Source: Bacillus sp. ISL-37
Lineage (GTDB): Bacteria; Bacillota; Bacilli; Bacillales; Cytobacillaceae
Assembly (NCBI RefSeq): GCF_018613315.1
Contig: NZ_JAGGQL010000032.1
Location: 145,160-209,159 of the forward strand
Length of the DNA: 64,000 nt
Direction: 5' to 3'
The notes under the pieces are model-generated. The model did no database searches, was not told the origin of the DNA, and saw only the letters and a list, made by a program, of their open reading frames with translations. A program made the position numbers and the translations under genes. Positions 25,785-34,297 of the stretch are shown here, one piece after another (the first letter of the stretch is position 1; the number at the start of each line of letters is the position of its first letter).

Positions 25785-25809
25785 GCGCCGGGGGTCTGAC
25801 CCCCGGCGC
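25785..25809. repeat. GC-rich perfect hairpin downstream of secA
   Basis: An 11-bp perfect inverted repeat, GCGCCGGGGGT and ACCCCCGGCGC around CTG, with no T run. Its composition stands out from the AT-rich intergene. It looks like a REP-type dispersed palindrome rather than a terminator. Confidence 0.55.
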
Positions 25810-25830
25810 GGTAGTTCGCTGAAGCAATTC

Positions 25831-28344
25831 TTATTCCGCCTTACCACAGCAGTTCTTATATTTCTTGCCGCTGCCGCAGATGCATGGGTCATTACGGCCG
25901 ACATCCATCGTTTTGACGACAGGCTTTTTCTTCACTTTGCCGCCTTCGCCTTCTTTTGGATTCACCGCATGGCCTTTCGCTACTTCCTGGCGCTCAAGGT
26001 TGCTGCGGATTTCAGCTTTCATGATATATTTCGCAACATCGTCTTCGATGGAAAGAATCATATTCTCAAACATCGCGAAGCCTTCATGCTGGTATTCGCG
26101 CAGTGGATCGATCTGGCCATACGCACGAAGGTGGATGCCCTGGCGAAGCTGGTCCATCTGGTCGATATGGTCCATCCACTTTGAGTCAACTGAACGAAGC
26201 ACGATTACTTTTTCAAATTCGCGCATTTGCTCATCAGTCAAAAGCTCTTCTTTTTCATCATAGCGCTCTTTCACCTTCGCCATGATGGCTTCAATGATTT
26301 CATCCTGCTCTTTGCCGCGAAGGTCTTCGACAGTGATGTCGCCTTCGTGAAGCAGGTTGCCGTTCACGTAGTCAAGGATACTGTTCAGATCCCATTTTTC
26401 CATATCCTCGCCTGCTGGCGTATGGGCAGACACATTGCGCTCCAATGCAGACCTGATCATTTTTTCAACGATATCGCGTAGGTTGTCAGACTCAAGAACC
26501 TCGTCACGCTGCTTGTAAATGATTTCGCGCTGCTGACGAAGGACATCGTCGTACTGAAGCAATTGCTTACGGGCATCGAAGTTGTTGCCCTCAACACGTT
26601 TTTGCGCAGATTCAACGGCTCTTGAAACCATCTTGCTCTGGATTGGCTGGGTATCATCCATGCCAAGGCGCTCCATCATTGCTTTCATATTGTCGGAACC
26701 GAAGCGGCGCATCAGCTCATCTTCCATGGAAAGGTAGAACTGCGTGACACCAGGGTCTCCCTGACGTCCGGAACGTCCACGGAGCTGGTTATCGATACGA
26801 CGGCTCTCGTGACGCTCTGTACCAATTACCGCAAGACCGCCAACTTCTTTAACGCCCTCCCCAAGCTTGATATCCGTACCACGGCCCGCCATGTTCGTCG
26901 CGATCGTAACCGATCCCTTATGGCCTGCTTCAGCGATAATTTCCGCTTCACGCTCATGGTTTTTCGCATTCAGGACATTATGCTTGATGCCTTTTTTCGA
27001 TAAAAAGGCAGAAATGATTTCAGACGTTTCAATTGCAACCGTACCAACAAGAACTGGTTGTCCAGCCTGATGGCGTTCGGCGATATCATCAGCGACTGCC
27101 TTGAACTTCCCTTGCATTGTTGCATAAATCAAATCCGCACGGTCATCACGCGCAATCGGACGGTTCGTCGGGATGACGACAACGTTCATATTGTAAATAT
27201 TACGGAATTCCTCTTCCTCAGTCTTCGCCGTACCCGTCATACCGGAAAGTTTCTCGTACATACGGAAGTAGTTCTGGAATGTGATTGTCGCAAGCGTCAT
27301 ACTTTCATTCTGGACCTCAAGGCCTTCTTTTGCCTCGATCGCCTGGTGCAAGCCTTCGCTGTAACGACGGCCTTTCATCAAACGGCCAGTGAACTGGTCA
27401 ACTATAACAATCTCGCCGTCCTGGACGACGTAATCCACATCCTTATGCATACTCGCCTGGGCCTTCATCGCCTGGTTGATGTGGTGAAGCAATGTCACAT
27501 GCTTGATGTCAAAAAGGTTCTCGATACCAAATGCATTTTCGGACTTCGTAATCCCATCCTCAGTCAGCTGGACACCCTTCGTTTTTTCATCATATGTGTA
27601 GTCTTCTTCGCGCTTCAAAGTGCGAACGAATGCGTTTGCCTGCATGTAAAGCGCCGCAGATTTTTGCGCAGAGCCGGAAATGATCAACGGAGTACGCGCT
27701 TCATCGATCAAGATGGAGTCAACTTCATCGATGACACAGAAATGCAGCGGACGCTGAACCTTCTGTTCTGAGTAAAGCACCATGTTGTCGCGCAGATAAT
27801 CAAAGCCGAACTCGTTGTTCGTACCGTAAGTAATATCGGCACGGTATGCTTCCTGCTTTTCTTCCTTCGTCATGCTGTTCAGGTTCAAGCCAACAGACAG
27901 GCCAAGGAATTCATACAGCTTGCCCATTTCAACGGCGTCACGGCTTGCCAGGTATTCGTTGACCGTGATAACGTGCACGCCTCGGCCAGTGATCGCATTC
28001 AGGTAAACCGGCATTGTAGCTGTTAGGGTTTTACCTTCACCAGTCTTCATTTCAGAGATATTCCCTTCGTGGAGGGAAATACCACCCATCAGCTGGACTT
28101 TATAAGGATACAAACCAAGGACACGCTTCGCACCTTCACGGACGACTGCGAACGCTTCAATCAGCAGGTCATCAGTAGACGCGCCGTTCTGGTAACGGGA
28201 TTTGAACTCCTCCGTTTTTTCCTTCAGCTGGTCGTCTGACAGCTTTTCCATATCGCCTGCAAGCGCATCGATTTGATCCGCCATTTTCGTCAATCTCTTG
28301 ATATCGCGTTTATTCTGGTCGAAAATTTTCGTTAAAATCCCCAT
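25831..28344 (-). CDS. secA: Preprotein translocase ATPase SecA
   Basis: An 837-residue SecA, the motor of Sec protein export at the cytoplasmic membrane. Walker [15 protein letters not shown] is near residue 100, [15 protein letters not shown] near 208, and the helicase-type GRGTDIKLG and [10 protein letters not shown] motifs follow. The C-terminus carries the zinc ligands [20 protein letters not shown] lies before ATG at 28344. It is upstream of prfB as in other Bacillus, but separated by a terminator and a GC-rich palindrome. Confidence 0.98.
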   Translation of the reverse strand: MGILTKIFDQNKRDIKRLTKMADQIDALAGDMEKLSDDQLKEKTEEFKSRYQNGASTDDLLIEAFAVVREGAKRVLGLYPYKVQLMGGISLHEGNISEMKTGEGKTLTATMPVYLNAITGRGVHVITVNEYLASRDAVEMGKLYEFLGLSVGLNLNSMTKEEKQEAYRADITYGTNNEFGFDYLRDNMVLYSEQKVQRPLHFCVIDEVDSILIDEARTPLIISGSAQKSAALYMQANAFVRTLKREEDYTYDEKTKGVQLTEDGITKSENAFGIENLFDIKHVTLLHHINQAMKAQASMHKDVDYVVQDGEIVIVDQFTGRLMKGRRYSEGLHQAIEAKEGLEVQNESMTLATITFQNYFRMYEKLSGMTGTAKTEEEEFRNIYNMNVVVIPTNRPIARDDRADLIYATMQGKFKAVADDIAERHQAGQPVLVGTVAIETSEIISAFLSKKGIKHNVLNAKNHEREAEIIAEAGHKGSVTIATNMAGRGTDIKLGEGVKEVGGLAVIGTERHESRRIDNQLRGRSGRQGDPGVTQFYLSMEDELMRRFGSDNMKAMMERLGMDDTQPIQSKMVSRAVESAQKRVEGNNFDARKQLLQYDDVLRQQREIIYKQRDEVLESDNLRDIVEKMIRSALERNVSAHTPAGEDMEKWDLNSILDYVNGNLLHEGDITVEDLRGKEQDEIIEAIMAKVKERYDEKEELLTDEQMREFEKVIVLRSVDSKWMDHIDQMDQLRQGIHLRAYGQIDPLREYQHEGFAMFENMILSIEDDVAKYIMKAEIRSNLERQEVAKGHAVNPKEGEGGKVKKKPVVKTMDVGRNDPCICGSGKKYKNCCGKAE

Positions 28345-28384
28345 ACAGACGCTCCTTTTATCTATTGAATCTCGTTGATTTCGA

Positions 28385-28500
28385 AAAGCGCAAGCGCCTT
28401 GTCCAGCCCCGACAAGCGTTGGAGGGCCGACCGGTGAAGTCGTTCTTTGACTTCATTGGGCGTACCGAAACGACTCTAGGGGTTAGGCGCTGGAGCTGGC
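28385..28500. repeat. Structured intergenic element, probable dispersed repeat
   Basis: Nested pairings are visible: AGCGCC (28393-28398) with GGCGCT (28486-28491), AGCCCC (28405-28410) with GGGGTT (28479-28484), and an inner hairpin TGAAGTC (28435-28441) with GACTTCA (28449-28455). GC content is well above the flanks. It lies in the secA 5-prime intergene. I recall similar elements repeated in Bacillaceae intergenes, but only one copy is in this window. Confidence 0.5.
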
Positions 28501-28650
28501 CAATTCTCGAAGTGAATTCTATAATTAATTGTCCCAAAGAAAAAAGATTCGCTGTAAACGCACCGAATCCCTTTTAGAAAAATTCGATTTATTGCTAAAT
28601 ACTATCTTACCACTTACAACAAGGGGTGACAACCAATCGAGGTATGCGAA
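28501..28650. other. Remainder of the secA upstream intergene
   Basis: AT-rich sequence that must contain the secA promoter on the minus strand. I see no gene and no convincing promoter match. Confidence 0.3.
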
Positions 28651-28652
28651 AA

Positions 28653-28678
28653 GTCCCCCTGCCGGTTGACAGAGGGAC
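28653..28678 (-). terminator. Terminator of the DUF1028 gene
   Basis: Ten-pair stem (AGTCCCCCTG with CAGAGGGACT, one wobble on the RNA) followed on the minus strand by TTTT, a few bases past the stop. Confidence 0.7.
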
Positions 28679-28685
28679 TGAGGAT

Positions 28686-29528
28686 TTACTGGTTTTTCAT
28701 AACCTCCAGCACTTCTAAATCAATCTTGCCTTTCTCCTGCTCTCTTTCCTCGAAGTTTTCGGTGTGGATGTAGGAAGTGAGCGCTTTATGGAGCTCTTCG
28801 TTGTCAGATGGATCGGCCTTAAGATAATCCAGACGCTTAAGGTGCTGGATAACTGTCTCCTTTACCTCTCCATCGATAGCGACCACATTCTCCGGCTTTG
28901 ATTTTGCAAAATAAAGCTGCTGAAGTCCGTAGATACGGATGAGCTCCGTGATTGGTTCCGGATGGTCATCAACGCGCAGATCGATATAACGGTCATTGTA
29001 ACCGCCATAGCCGCCCTTCTCCTTGACGACAAGGAGTGCAGCTGACTGTTGGCCTCTGCTGTCGCCACCAGCTTGCTGGCCGGCATTAAGCGCCTGAAGC
29101 AAGCGTTGTGCAAGCGATCCTTCCGTCGATTCAAAAGTTTCAGCCATTGCTTTTACAGTATTTTCATCTACTAAAATATTTCCCTGCGCCGCAAAATGCT
29201 TGCCTGTCACTCCGCCTGCCCAGTCATAGCAGTATGTACCTGTAAAAGTTGCTCCGTTGCCTTCGGCATCAATCAAGCCAACCTGACGCATCTCCTTGTC
29301 AGGATCATCCTTCGTGATTAGCTCCATCACTTCCTCAGCTGATTTCCCCTGAGCCATCAACTCAAGCGCCTGCGGGCCATATGCCGTATTCGCATACGAC
29401 TGGGTAGCCACAGCACCCACTCCCGCCTTCGCAAACGGAACGACTGCGCCCACTCCGAGAAATTTAGATTGTACTGCAATTCCCCATTCTTTTTCCTGCG
29501 GATCATAGCCTACGATTGAAAATGTCAT
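28686..29528 (-). CDS. DUF1028 domain protein (Ntn-hydrolase-like)
   Basis: A 280-residue protein whose first 210 residues match DUF1028, beginning MTFSIVGYDPQEKEWGIAVQS and containing GVGAVATQSYANTAYGP and the QGNILV segment. The family has an Ntn-hydrolase-like fold and no settled substrate. A C-terminal extension of about 70 residues, helical and charged, resembles a peptidoglycan-binding-like or dimerisation tail; this is a weak call. AGGAGG precedes the ATG. It sits between hpf and secA, a position that is not standard in B. subtilis. Confidence 0.82.
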   Translation of the reverse strand: MTFSIVGYDPQEKEWGIAVQSKFLGVGAVVPFAKAGVGAVATQSYANTAYGPQALELMAQGKSAEEVMELITKDDPDKEMRQVGLIDAEGNGATFTGTYCYDWAGGVTGKHFAAQGNILVDENTVKAMAETFESTEGSLAQRLLQALNAGQQAGGDSRGQQSAALLVVKEKGGYGGYNDRYIDLRVDDHPEPITELIRIYGLQQLYFAKSKPENVVAIDGEVKETVIQHLKRLDYLKADPSDNEELHKALTSYIHTENFEEREQEKGKIDLEVLEVMKNQ

Positions 29529-29598
29529 TATGTATCGCCTCCTGTAAAAAACTATTTCGGCACTCGGTATAAAATTCCCTTCCTATGAACAAATTAAA

Positions 29599-29625
29599 AC
29601 CCACAGCCAATTTCTGACTGTGGGT
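29599..29625 (-). terminator. Terminator of hpf
   Basis: Eight-bp stem ACCCACAG with CTGTGGGT followed by TTTTAATTT on the minus strand. Confidence 0.75.
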
Positions 29626-29685
29626 AGAATGTGAGATTATTGTAGTTGGCGGCGAGATTCTATCAAGCCGTTTCAACCATATTTC

Positions 29686-30231
29686 TTATTGTGCTTCAAT
29701 CAAACCATAACGGCCGTCGTTACGCTTGTAAACAACATTTGTTTGGTTAGTTTCAGCGTTTGTGAAAACGTAGAAGCTATGGCCCAGCATGTTCATCTGC
29801 AGGATCGCTTCCTCGCTGTCCATCGGCTTCAGGTCGAAGCTCTTTGTACGGACAACTTCAAGGTCTTCATCTTCTTCAACCTGTTCAACTTCTGTGAAAA
29901 TCGGAACGAAATCCTTCAGGCTTTCCTTATCACGGAACTTGCGGTTTACCTTGGTTTTGTGCTTACGGATTTGACGCTCAAGCTTATCAGTGATCAAATC
30001 GATCGCAGCATACATATCTTCATGAAGCTCCTCTGCGCGAAGCACAAGGTCCTTCATCGGAATTGTAATTTCAACTTTTGATTTCTTATCCTGGTAAACT
30101 TTCAGGTTAACGTTCACATTGGCATTGGGTGACTCCGTAAAATAACGCTCAAGCTTAGCAACCTTCTTCTCTACATACTCTCTGATTGCTGGAGTTACCT
30201 CAATGTTTTCTCCACGAATGTTGTAGTTCAT
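29686..30231 (-). CDS. hpf: Long ribosome hibernation promoting factor
   Basis: A 181-residue long-form HPF (YvyD). Residues 1-100 are the ribosome-binding domain (MNYNIRGENIEVTPAIREYV) and about 125-181 the dimerisation domain (FDLKPMDSEEAILQMNMLGH). It joins 70S ribosomes into inactive 100S dimers in stationary phase or stress. ATG at 30231 follows AAAGGAGGAG at six bases; the frame extends upstream but over the promoter. A sigma-B-like promoter lies upstream, as known for yvyD. Confidence 0.95.
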   Translation of the reverse strand: MNYNIRGENIEVTPAIREYVEKKVAKLERYFTESPNANVNVNLKVYQDKKSKVEITIPMKDLVLRAEELHEDMYAAIDLITDKLERQIRKHKTKVNRKFRDKESLKDFVPIFTEVEQVEEDEDLEVVRTKSFDLKPMDSEEAILQMNMLGHSFYVFTNAETNQTNVVYKRNDGRYGLIEAQ

Positions 30232-30276
30232 AGTGGACTCCTCCTTTGGGATATGACTATGTATTACTAATTCTAT

Positions 30277-30302
30277 TTTACCCCAAAGAACTCCTGCAAA
30301 AA
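30277..30302 (-). promoter_or_regulatory. Sigma-B promoter of hpf
   Basis: Minus-strand GTTTTT (30302-30297), 14-base spacer, GGGTAA (30282-30277), 46 bases before the start codon, close to the sigma-B consensus GTTTAA-N13/14-GGGTAT. It agrees with known general-stress control of yvyD. Confidence 0.65.
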
Positions 30303-30405
30303 CAGTCTGAAGATTTGACATTTTTATGTCTGTTTTTATCGTCGGAATAGTGGATATTTTGTAGAGGGTTGTCCGAATATGGAAAAACCGCCCGGGATTG
30401 GGCGG

Positions 30406-30795
30406 TTAGTTGATGTAATAGGGTCTGAATTGTCGAGTGATTTGCCTCGACCATTCTAGAAAAGCGGGATGAATCTTTTCCCTCATTAAAACCTCGAGGA
30501 ATCGATCGTCTGTAAATTGAACTAATTGTGCCTTTTCTAATACCAAATCGAATTGTGAAAACTGTTGGATAACTCCCGGCTGATCGGAAAAATGCTCAGC
30601 AAGGACCTTGTTTGATTCATAAATTTGCATAAAAGCCATGGTCACGTCTTCCCACAATTGTTCTGCATCCTGACGATTATTCCTTTCAAGACTGACAAGG
30701 ATATGGCCAAACGCTTCATCGATGATATCGAGCAATCCGATATACTGGTTGACCAACAAAAACTTTTCCTCAATTAACGTGTTCAAACCAGCCAC
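30406..30795 (-). CDS. Hypothetical protein in the fliDST operon
   Basis: A 129-residue helical soluble protein (MAGLNTLIEEKFLLVNQYIG) starting at GTG immediately after the fliT stop, with GAGG six bases upstream. No recognised family; length and helical character are like small flagellar chaperones. The position of fliT followed by hpf in B. subtilis leaves no equivalent gene, so this is an insertion relative to that order. Tight coupling to fliT argues for a flagellar role, which is inference. Confidence 0.7.
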   Translation of the reverse strand: MAGLNTLIEEKFLLVNQYIGLLDIIDEAFGHILVSLERNNRQDAEQLWEDVTMAFMQIYESNKVLAEHFSDQPGVIQQFSQFDLVLEKAQLVQFTDDRFLEVLMREKIHPAFLEWSRQITRQFRPYYIN

Positions 30796-31140
30796 CTATT
30801 TCCTCTTGTCGTAAAACATGCCGTCCGTTGAAAGGTTTTGGTATGGGTTGACATATTTTGTGTTCGATTCTTTTTTCGTTTGCAGACCTTTAATATCTCT
30901 TTGAACAGAAGCCTTTTCAGTTTTTAAAAGCTGAGCAAGCTTCATATTCAACTGATTGATTTCCTTCCCCGCTTCCATTTCTTCAGGTGTATAGGGAGGA
31001 ACAATTGCATTCATGAGTGCTTCTCGCTGACTTAATAACTCATCAGTCCGAGAGATTTTATCATCGCGATCCAAATCAGCAGTCTCCAAAAGTTGTATGA
31101 GTTCATTAGTCAGCTGATGAAAGTGAAGGACAGCATTCAT
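30796..31140 (-). CDS. fliT: Flagellar protein FliT-like
   Basis: A 114-residue helical protein, MNAVLHFHQLTNELIQLLET, at the FliT position after fliS. FliT-type proteins are export chaperones for the cap protein FliD. The ATG at 31140 overlaps the fliS stop as TAATG, indicating translational coupling. Sequence conservation in the family is low, so the name relies partly on position. Confidence 0.75.
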   Translation of the reverse strand: MNAVLHFHQLTNELIQLLETADLDRDDKISRTDELLSQREALMNAIVPPYTPEEMEAGKEINQLNMKLAQLLKTEKASVQRDIKGLQTKKESNTKYVNPYQNLSTDGMFYDKRK

Positions 31141-31541
31141 TAAACTACGCCACCCTGGCCGTGCTGCTTCTGGCGGTTCAATTGAATGACCTGCTTCCAC
31201 GTATCGCGGAAGTCAGTAACAAGAGTCTCTACCTCTTCCAGAATCGCAGTGTCATTCTTAATGTTCGCGTCGATTAACCGGCGATTCATATAATCGTATA
31301 ATGACATCATATTTTGAGAAACTTCAAGGTCCATATTAAGCGTGACCATCAACTCTTGCACAATCTTTTGTGCTTTCTGGATATTCGTATTTTTCGCCTG
31401 AATATTCTTCGTTTCAATTGCATGCTTTGCCAGATTGATAAACTTCAAGCATCCATTGTATAACATCAACGTCAATTCACCAGGTGACGCGGTATTGACC
31501 GAGTTTTGCTGGTAAGATTGGTATGGGTTAGTTAGTGCCAT
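31140..31541 (-). CDS. fliS: Flagellar export chaperone FliS
   Basis: A 133-residue FliS, recognised from MALTNPYQSYQQNSVNTASP and GELTLMLYNGCLKFI. It binds the C-terminus of flagellin in the cytoplasm and, in Bacillus, also takes part in the FliW-CsrA-Hag homeostatic loop. Stop overlaps the fliT start. Confidence 0.95.
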   Translation of the reverse strand: MALTNPYQSYQQNSVNTASPGELTLMLYNGCLKFINLAKHAIETKNIQAKNTNIQKAQKIVQELMVTLNMDLEVSQNMMSLYDYMNRRLIDANIKNDTAILEEVETLVTDFRDTWKQVIQLNRQKQHGQGGVV

Positions 31542-31570
31542 AATTTACTCTCCTTTTTAAAAAGGGCATT

Positions 31571-33670
31571 TTAATATCCACCGCTAAATTGCTGCATTAA
31601 GTATGCCGACTGGCTATTTGCTTTTTGAATAGCCTTTTCCATAGCAGTAAACTGGCGCCAGTAGCGGTCTTCGACTTGTGTCAGACGTGACTCGAAACGG
31701 TTGATTTGGTTGTCGACATTATCTAATTGGCGACCAAGTGTGAATTGCTTAGTAGTGGAGAAGGAATTCCCTGCACGATCCTTAAGCTTGTCCATTGCTC
31801 CATTCACTGTATCATATAGTCGGTGGACAATTCCCTGTTCTTCGCTTGATGTTCCTGTCCCACGGAACAAGTTCTCGACAGACTCCGGGTTGTCTTCTAT
31901 TGCCTTCTTAAGGGCGGCTTCATTGATCTCGAGCTTGCCACCTTCAAGATAGTTCGCAGTCGTCTTAATGCCGATACTAGCCAACTGGTTCATGAGCGGA
32001 TCAACAGCAGCATTTCTTACCGGCGCATAAAAATTGCTGCGCATCCCGCCAAGGACGCCAGTAAGGATTGGATCTCTTTTCAACAGCCCGCTTTTTGCCT
32101 TTTCTTCCCACTGCTCTTGCTGTTTTTCAGAAAGAGTTTCCCGCTGTTCATCCGTCAGCGGCTTGTAGCTGCGGTAATACTCCTCAGATGATTTTTTCTG
32201 TATTTTATCAATAAGCTCATTGTACTTCTCGACGAATGCTTTGATGTTATCGAAAACCTTATTAGTATCATTGCTAATAGATAGAGAAGCTGATACAGCA
32301 GGATCCGTAAAAGTTTGTTTAAGGGTAAATGTGACCCCGTTCATTTCAAAAGTATTTGAACTTCTGCTTGTATTCATTCCGTTAATGTTGAACATTGCAT
32401 TCGATCCATAAGTAGCTACAGTCGATAGCTTTAATAAATCAGTAGCAAAGAAACCAGTCGCTTTGATTTGGTCGGCAGTATCTAAGTTATCCAGGTTCCC
32501 GTTACTGAAATTCCCTGTTTCAGATCTAGTCAGAGAAACATTCCCGGAATAGCTATCAAAAAACATTGTAACGCCCACATTTGAACTATTAACCTTATTC
32601 ATGACTTGATTTAGAGTATCACTGCCAGAAATCAGGAACTTTTCCGTCTTTTGTCCTGTCGAAGTTTCAGTAGACAAATCCATGGATGTATATTTTTGCT
32701 GATAGGATGCTTTAATCTTCACCCCGGATGTTTGAGCAGTATCGAAAATAACTTTTCCTGTTTCAAGATTCACTTTCCCAATCCGGGTGGCTCCGCTATC
32801 AACGAGAGCAATGAATCCATCACCATCCGCCGTACCTGATAGCGTATAGTTCGTAGTAGTACCATCCGTTTTGGTAATATCTAACGAAAAATTTGTGTTA
32901 TTAATGAAAGTAGCTCCAAGCTGCCATTCCGAAGTATCTGCACTTAAAGTCTTCTCTTCCACCTTTTTATCAAGAACATAATTGAATTCTATTTTTGCAT
33001 CCTTGGCAACAGGACCGCTGAATTTAAGATTTCCATTTTTATCAATAATAACTTGGTCAGCAGAGGCTGGCGTTGTCGTTGTATCCCCTGCCACTATGCT
33101 ATAAGCCTTGCCATTGACCTTAACTGTCATGTCTGAAATTTTTGTTAAATCTACAAGTTCATCAGCGTGTTTTGTAATCGTAAATTTATCGAGGACACCA
33201 TCAGCAATGAAAGTCTTATTACCTATACTACCATTCTCCCATGGGTAGCCGGCTCCTCCTGCTAAATTTTCTTGTTGGCTTAATAGAGCTTGGGACGGAT
33301 CAACTTTCTGCCCTGTTACAGCTATAGAACCTGCGCTGACTTTTGTAGCTGCCGAAGCCAATTGGCTTACATTTTTTATTGTATAAGAAGATTGTGATGC
33401 TGCACTGCTAGCAGTCGCTGTCACCAGTGCCGAATTCGTTGAAGTAACTGAACGTGCCCGGTACTGTGTCGTCAGCTTCATGTTCGTCAATTCTGTCCGA
33501 AAGTTCAACAACAGGCTGTTCATTGAACGGTAATCATCTCGTTGCCATTCAAGCAACTGTTTTTGTTGTTTCAATTTATCAAGCGGCATGCGCTCAGCTT
33601 TCATTAAATCTCCAACGATCTGGTCGATATCCATACCACTTGCCAAACCGCCTATCCGCATATTAGACAT
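31571..33670 (-). CDS. fliD: Flagellar filament cap protein FliD
   Basis: A 699-residue hook-associated protein 2. The N-terminal domain (IGGLASGMDIDQIVGDLMKAE) and the C-terminal coiled coil (RQLDNVDNQINRFESRLTQVEDRY) are typical; the variable middle is long compared with the roughly 500 residues of B. subtilis FliD, adding about 200 residues of beta-rich sequence exposed at the filament tip. AAGGTGATT precedes the ATG. Third gene of the flaG-fliD-fliS-fliT operon counted in reverse. Confidence 0.95.
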   Translation of the reverse strand: MSNMRIGGLASGMDIDQIVGDLMKAERMPLDKLKQQKQLLEWQRDDYRSMNSLLLNFRTELTNMKLTTQYRARSVTSTNSALVTATASSAASQSSYTIKNVSQLASAATKVSAGSIAVTGQKVDPSQALLSQQENLAGGAGYPWENGSIGNKTFIADGVLDKFTITKHADELVDLTKISDMTVKVNGKAYSIVAGDTTTTPASADQVIIDKNGNLKFSGPVAKDAKIEFNYVLDKKVEEKTLSADTSEWQLGATFINNTNFSLDITKTDGTTTNYTLSGTADGDGFIALVDSGATRIGKVNLETGKVIFDTAQTSGVKIKASYQQKYTSMDLSTETSTGQKTEKFLISGSDTLNQVMNKVNSSNVGVTMFFDSYSGNVSLTRSETGNFSNGNLDNLDTADQIKATGFFATDLLKLSTVATYGSNAMFNINGMNTSRSSNTFEMNGVTFTLKQTFTDPAVSASLSISNDTNKVFDNIKAFVEKYNELIDKIQKKSSEEYYRSYKPLTDEQRETLSEKQQEQWEEKAKSGLLKRDPILTGVLGGMRSNFYAPVRNAAVDPLMNQLASIGIKTTANYLEGGKLEINEAALKKAIEDNPESVENLFRGTGTSSEEQGIVHRLYDTVNGAMDKLKDRAGNSFSTTKQFTLGRQLDNVDNQINRFESRLTQVEDRYWRQFTAMEKAIQKANSQSAYLMQQFSGGY

Positions 33671-33682
33671 ATCTAATCACCT

Positions 33683-34048
33683 TCAAATCTTTTTATCCAC
33701 CATCAGTCCAATAAATTCAGTCATTGCCGCATAAAAATCGAGCATTTTCTTCGGTGGGATTTCTCTCACAATTTCCTTCGTTTTTTCATCAATGATTTTT
33801 ACATAGTATTCATTCAGCTTTTCATGGAATTCGAATTTTAACGCTGTGGGAGAGGCTTCCATGAACTTGTTCATACCATCAACAATTTCTTTTACTTTTT
33901 CTTTTGGGAAGTTTATCAACTCTGTTTTTTCTTCGTTTGTTTCTGTCTGCCTATTTACTTCTATTTCCGTATTCTCGGTTGTAATCCCACCTATTTCAGT
34001 GGTTCTATGTTGTGAGGAAAGGGGTGTGGATGATATACGTTCAATCAT
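33683..34048 (-). CDS. flaG: FlaG family protein
   Basis: A 121-residue FlaG (YvyC) protein. The C-terminal half (ALKFEFHEKLNEYYVKIIDE...IREIPPKKMLDFYAAM) carries the family signature; the N-terminus is polar and low complexity. Its role in filament length or assembly is poorly defined. ATG at 34048 lies eight bases after AGGAGG. First gene of the fliD operon, behind a sigma-D promoter. Confidence 0.88.
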   Translation of the reverse strand: MIERISSTPLSSQHRTTEIGGITTENTEIEVNRQTETNEEKTELINFPKEKVKEIVDGMNKFMEASPTALKFEFHEKLNEYYVKIIDEKTKEIVREIPPKKMLDFYAAMTEFIGLMVDKKI

Positions 34049-34086
34049 CACGAGTTCCTCCTGAATTTTATAATCTTTTAGTATTT

Positions 34087-34113
34087 ATATCGGAGTATAA
34101 AAAAGTTTGTTTA
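34087..34113 (-). promoter_or_regulatory. Sigma-D promoter of flaG-fliD-fliS-fliT
   Basis: Minus-strand TAAA (34113-34110), exactly 15 bases, TCCGATAT (34094-34087): one mismatch to the sigma-D consensus TAAA-N15-GCCGATAT. Confidence 0.8.
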
Positions 34114-34198
34114 GTTTAATATCAGTTTCTATATTTGTAAATTGATATAACCTTTTCCTTTAATAAAGGAGGATATTTATGAAGTCAGAATAAACAAG

Positions 34199-34218
34199 GG
34201 GGCAACCAAAGTTGCCCC
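34199..34218. terminator. Terminator between second flagellin gene and flaG
   Basis: Eight-bp stem GGGGCAAC with GTTGCCCC and a CAAA loop; longer flanking A/T pairing extends it. The better T run is on the plus strand, the minus side has TTGTTTATT, so it may work in both directions. Confidence 0.6.
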
Positions 34219-34297
34219 TCGATTTGTTTTTTTCTTTCTCTATATAATGTTATCGTTTCCAGTTTGAATGCTTCATTCTAAAATAGGGAAAAACCCT

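Noticed and set aside
25831..28344. Plus-strand open frames opposite secA, such as 27058-27771
   Set aside because: They are shadows of the conserved secA reading frame, without ribosome sites or recognisable products.
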